From: an uncultured Rhodovulum sp.
Lineage (GTDB): Bacteria > Pseudomonadota > Alphaproteobacteria > Rhodobacterales > Rhodobacteraceae
Assembly: GCA_946221765.1 (NCBI GenBank)
Contig: CAMIMK010000242.1
Coordinates: 1 to 5,302, forward strand
Reading direction: 5' to 3'
Length of the DNA stretch: 5,302 nucleotides
The position numbers and the translations under genes are program-made. Under the pieces are notes generated by a model. It worked only from the letters and a program-made list of their open reading frames with translations. It was not told where the DNA came from and searched no databases. Within the stretch, counting starts at the first letter, position 1; every line of letters starts with the position of its first letter. Shown here one piece after another: positions 5,057 through 5,302 of the stretch.

Positions 5057-5302
5057 CTAGGATGCCGGCGGCGCCTTGGGAACCGGGGGACGGGCGCCGT
5101 AGAGGGCCGCCGCGCGGGTCTCGAAGGCGCGCACCACCCGGTGCATCGCCTCGTTGAAGACGAGGCCGATCACCTTCTGCAGGATCGTCGACTTGAATTC
5201 GAAGTCGACGAAGAAGCGGACCTCGCAGGCCGTCTCCGCCACCGGCACGAATCGCCAGTTGTTGATCAGATAGCGGAACGGCCCGTCGATATATTCGACG
5301 TG
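5057..5302 (-). CDS. RatA / COQ10-family START-domain protein (C-terminal part only)
   Basis: The minus-strand frame is open from the window edge to TAG at 5057-5059, giving the last 81 residues of a protein whose family is usually about 145-155 long; the start lies outside. Visible order: HVEYIDGPFRYLINNWRF (1-18), a run typical of the SRPBCC/START fold in RatA and COQ10; then VRFFVDFEFKS (28-38), the paired strands of the beta-sheet; then the long C-terminal helix LVFNEAMHRVVRAFETRAAALYG (47-69); then a proline-rich tail. Family knowledge: eukaryotic COQ10 is a coenzyme Q-binding chaperone needed for respiration, while E. coli RatA was described as a ribosome-associating factor. Alphaproteobacterial members are often labelled RatA toxin but are more plausibly ubiquinone-binding proteins; which applies cannot be told here. 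It is convergent with cinA. An in-frame GTG at 5246-5248 is not the start, because conserved family sequence continues upstream of it. Confidence 0.9.
   Translation of the reverse strand, partial: HVEYIDGPFRYLINNWRFVPVAETACEVRFFVDFEFKSTILQKVIGLVFNEAMHRVVRAFETRAAALYGARPPVPKAPPAS

Noticed and set aside
4836..5060. 74-codon plus-strand frame from TTG in the cinA-ratA gap
   Set aside because: Rare start codon, no recognisable product, no ribosome binding site; it overlaps the ratA stop codon by only a few bases but has no other support.
5246..5248. GTG as the start of a short 63-residue protein
   Set aside because: Conserved RatA/COQ10 sequence (YIDGPFR, NNWRF) continues upstream in the same frame to the window edge, so the GTG is an internal Val.

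Overview
The window looks like chromosomal DNA of a high-GC alphaproteobacterium, most likely of the Rhodobacterales. The evidence is the very GC-rich third codon positions throughout, a fused ispDF gene, a stand-alone C-terminal-type cinA, and the run ispDF, pgpA, cinA followed by a convergent ratA/coq10-like gene, an order I associate with that group. Six real genes are visible; the two at the window edges are incomplete.

Left half, minus strand (1-2402): a two-gene operon, ycaO then tfuA, overlapping by four bases. YcaO is an ATP-dependent enzyme that activates peptide-backbone amides. TfuA is its usual partner in making backbone thioamides (thioviridamide-type peptides, trifolitoxin-like clusters, thioglycine of methyl-coenzyme M reductase). 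No precursor peptide gene, ThiF/E1 protein or dehydrogenase is visible, so the client is unknown. The tfuA frame is open for 381 codons and runs off the left edge.

Middle (2403-2535): a 133-bp divergent promoter region. It holds a perfect 14-bp palindrome placed like an operator of the ycaO promoter, and two mutually exclusive GC hairpins just upstream of ispDF, one followed by TTTT.

Right half, plus strand (2536-4756): a tightly coupled housekeeping operon, ispDF, pgpA, cinA, each junction a 4-base start/stop overlap. It supplies two MEP-pathway isoprenoid steps, the phosphatidylglycerophosphate phosphatase that makes phosphatidylglycerol, and an NMN-amidase-type CinA domain. A large nested hairpin starts five bases after the cinA stop.

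Far right (4757-5302): about 300 bp without a recognisable gene, then the C-terminal half of a convergent RatA/COQ10-type START-domain gene.

The point of most interest is the apparently orphan YcaO-TfuA pair divergent from a core isoprenoid operon, together with the long C-terminal part of TfuA. The other genes are conventional, with a few residue-level oddities noted.
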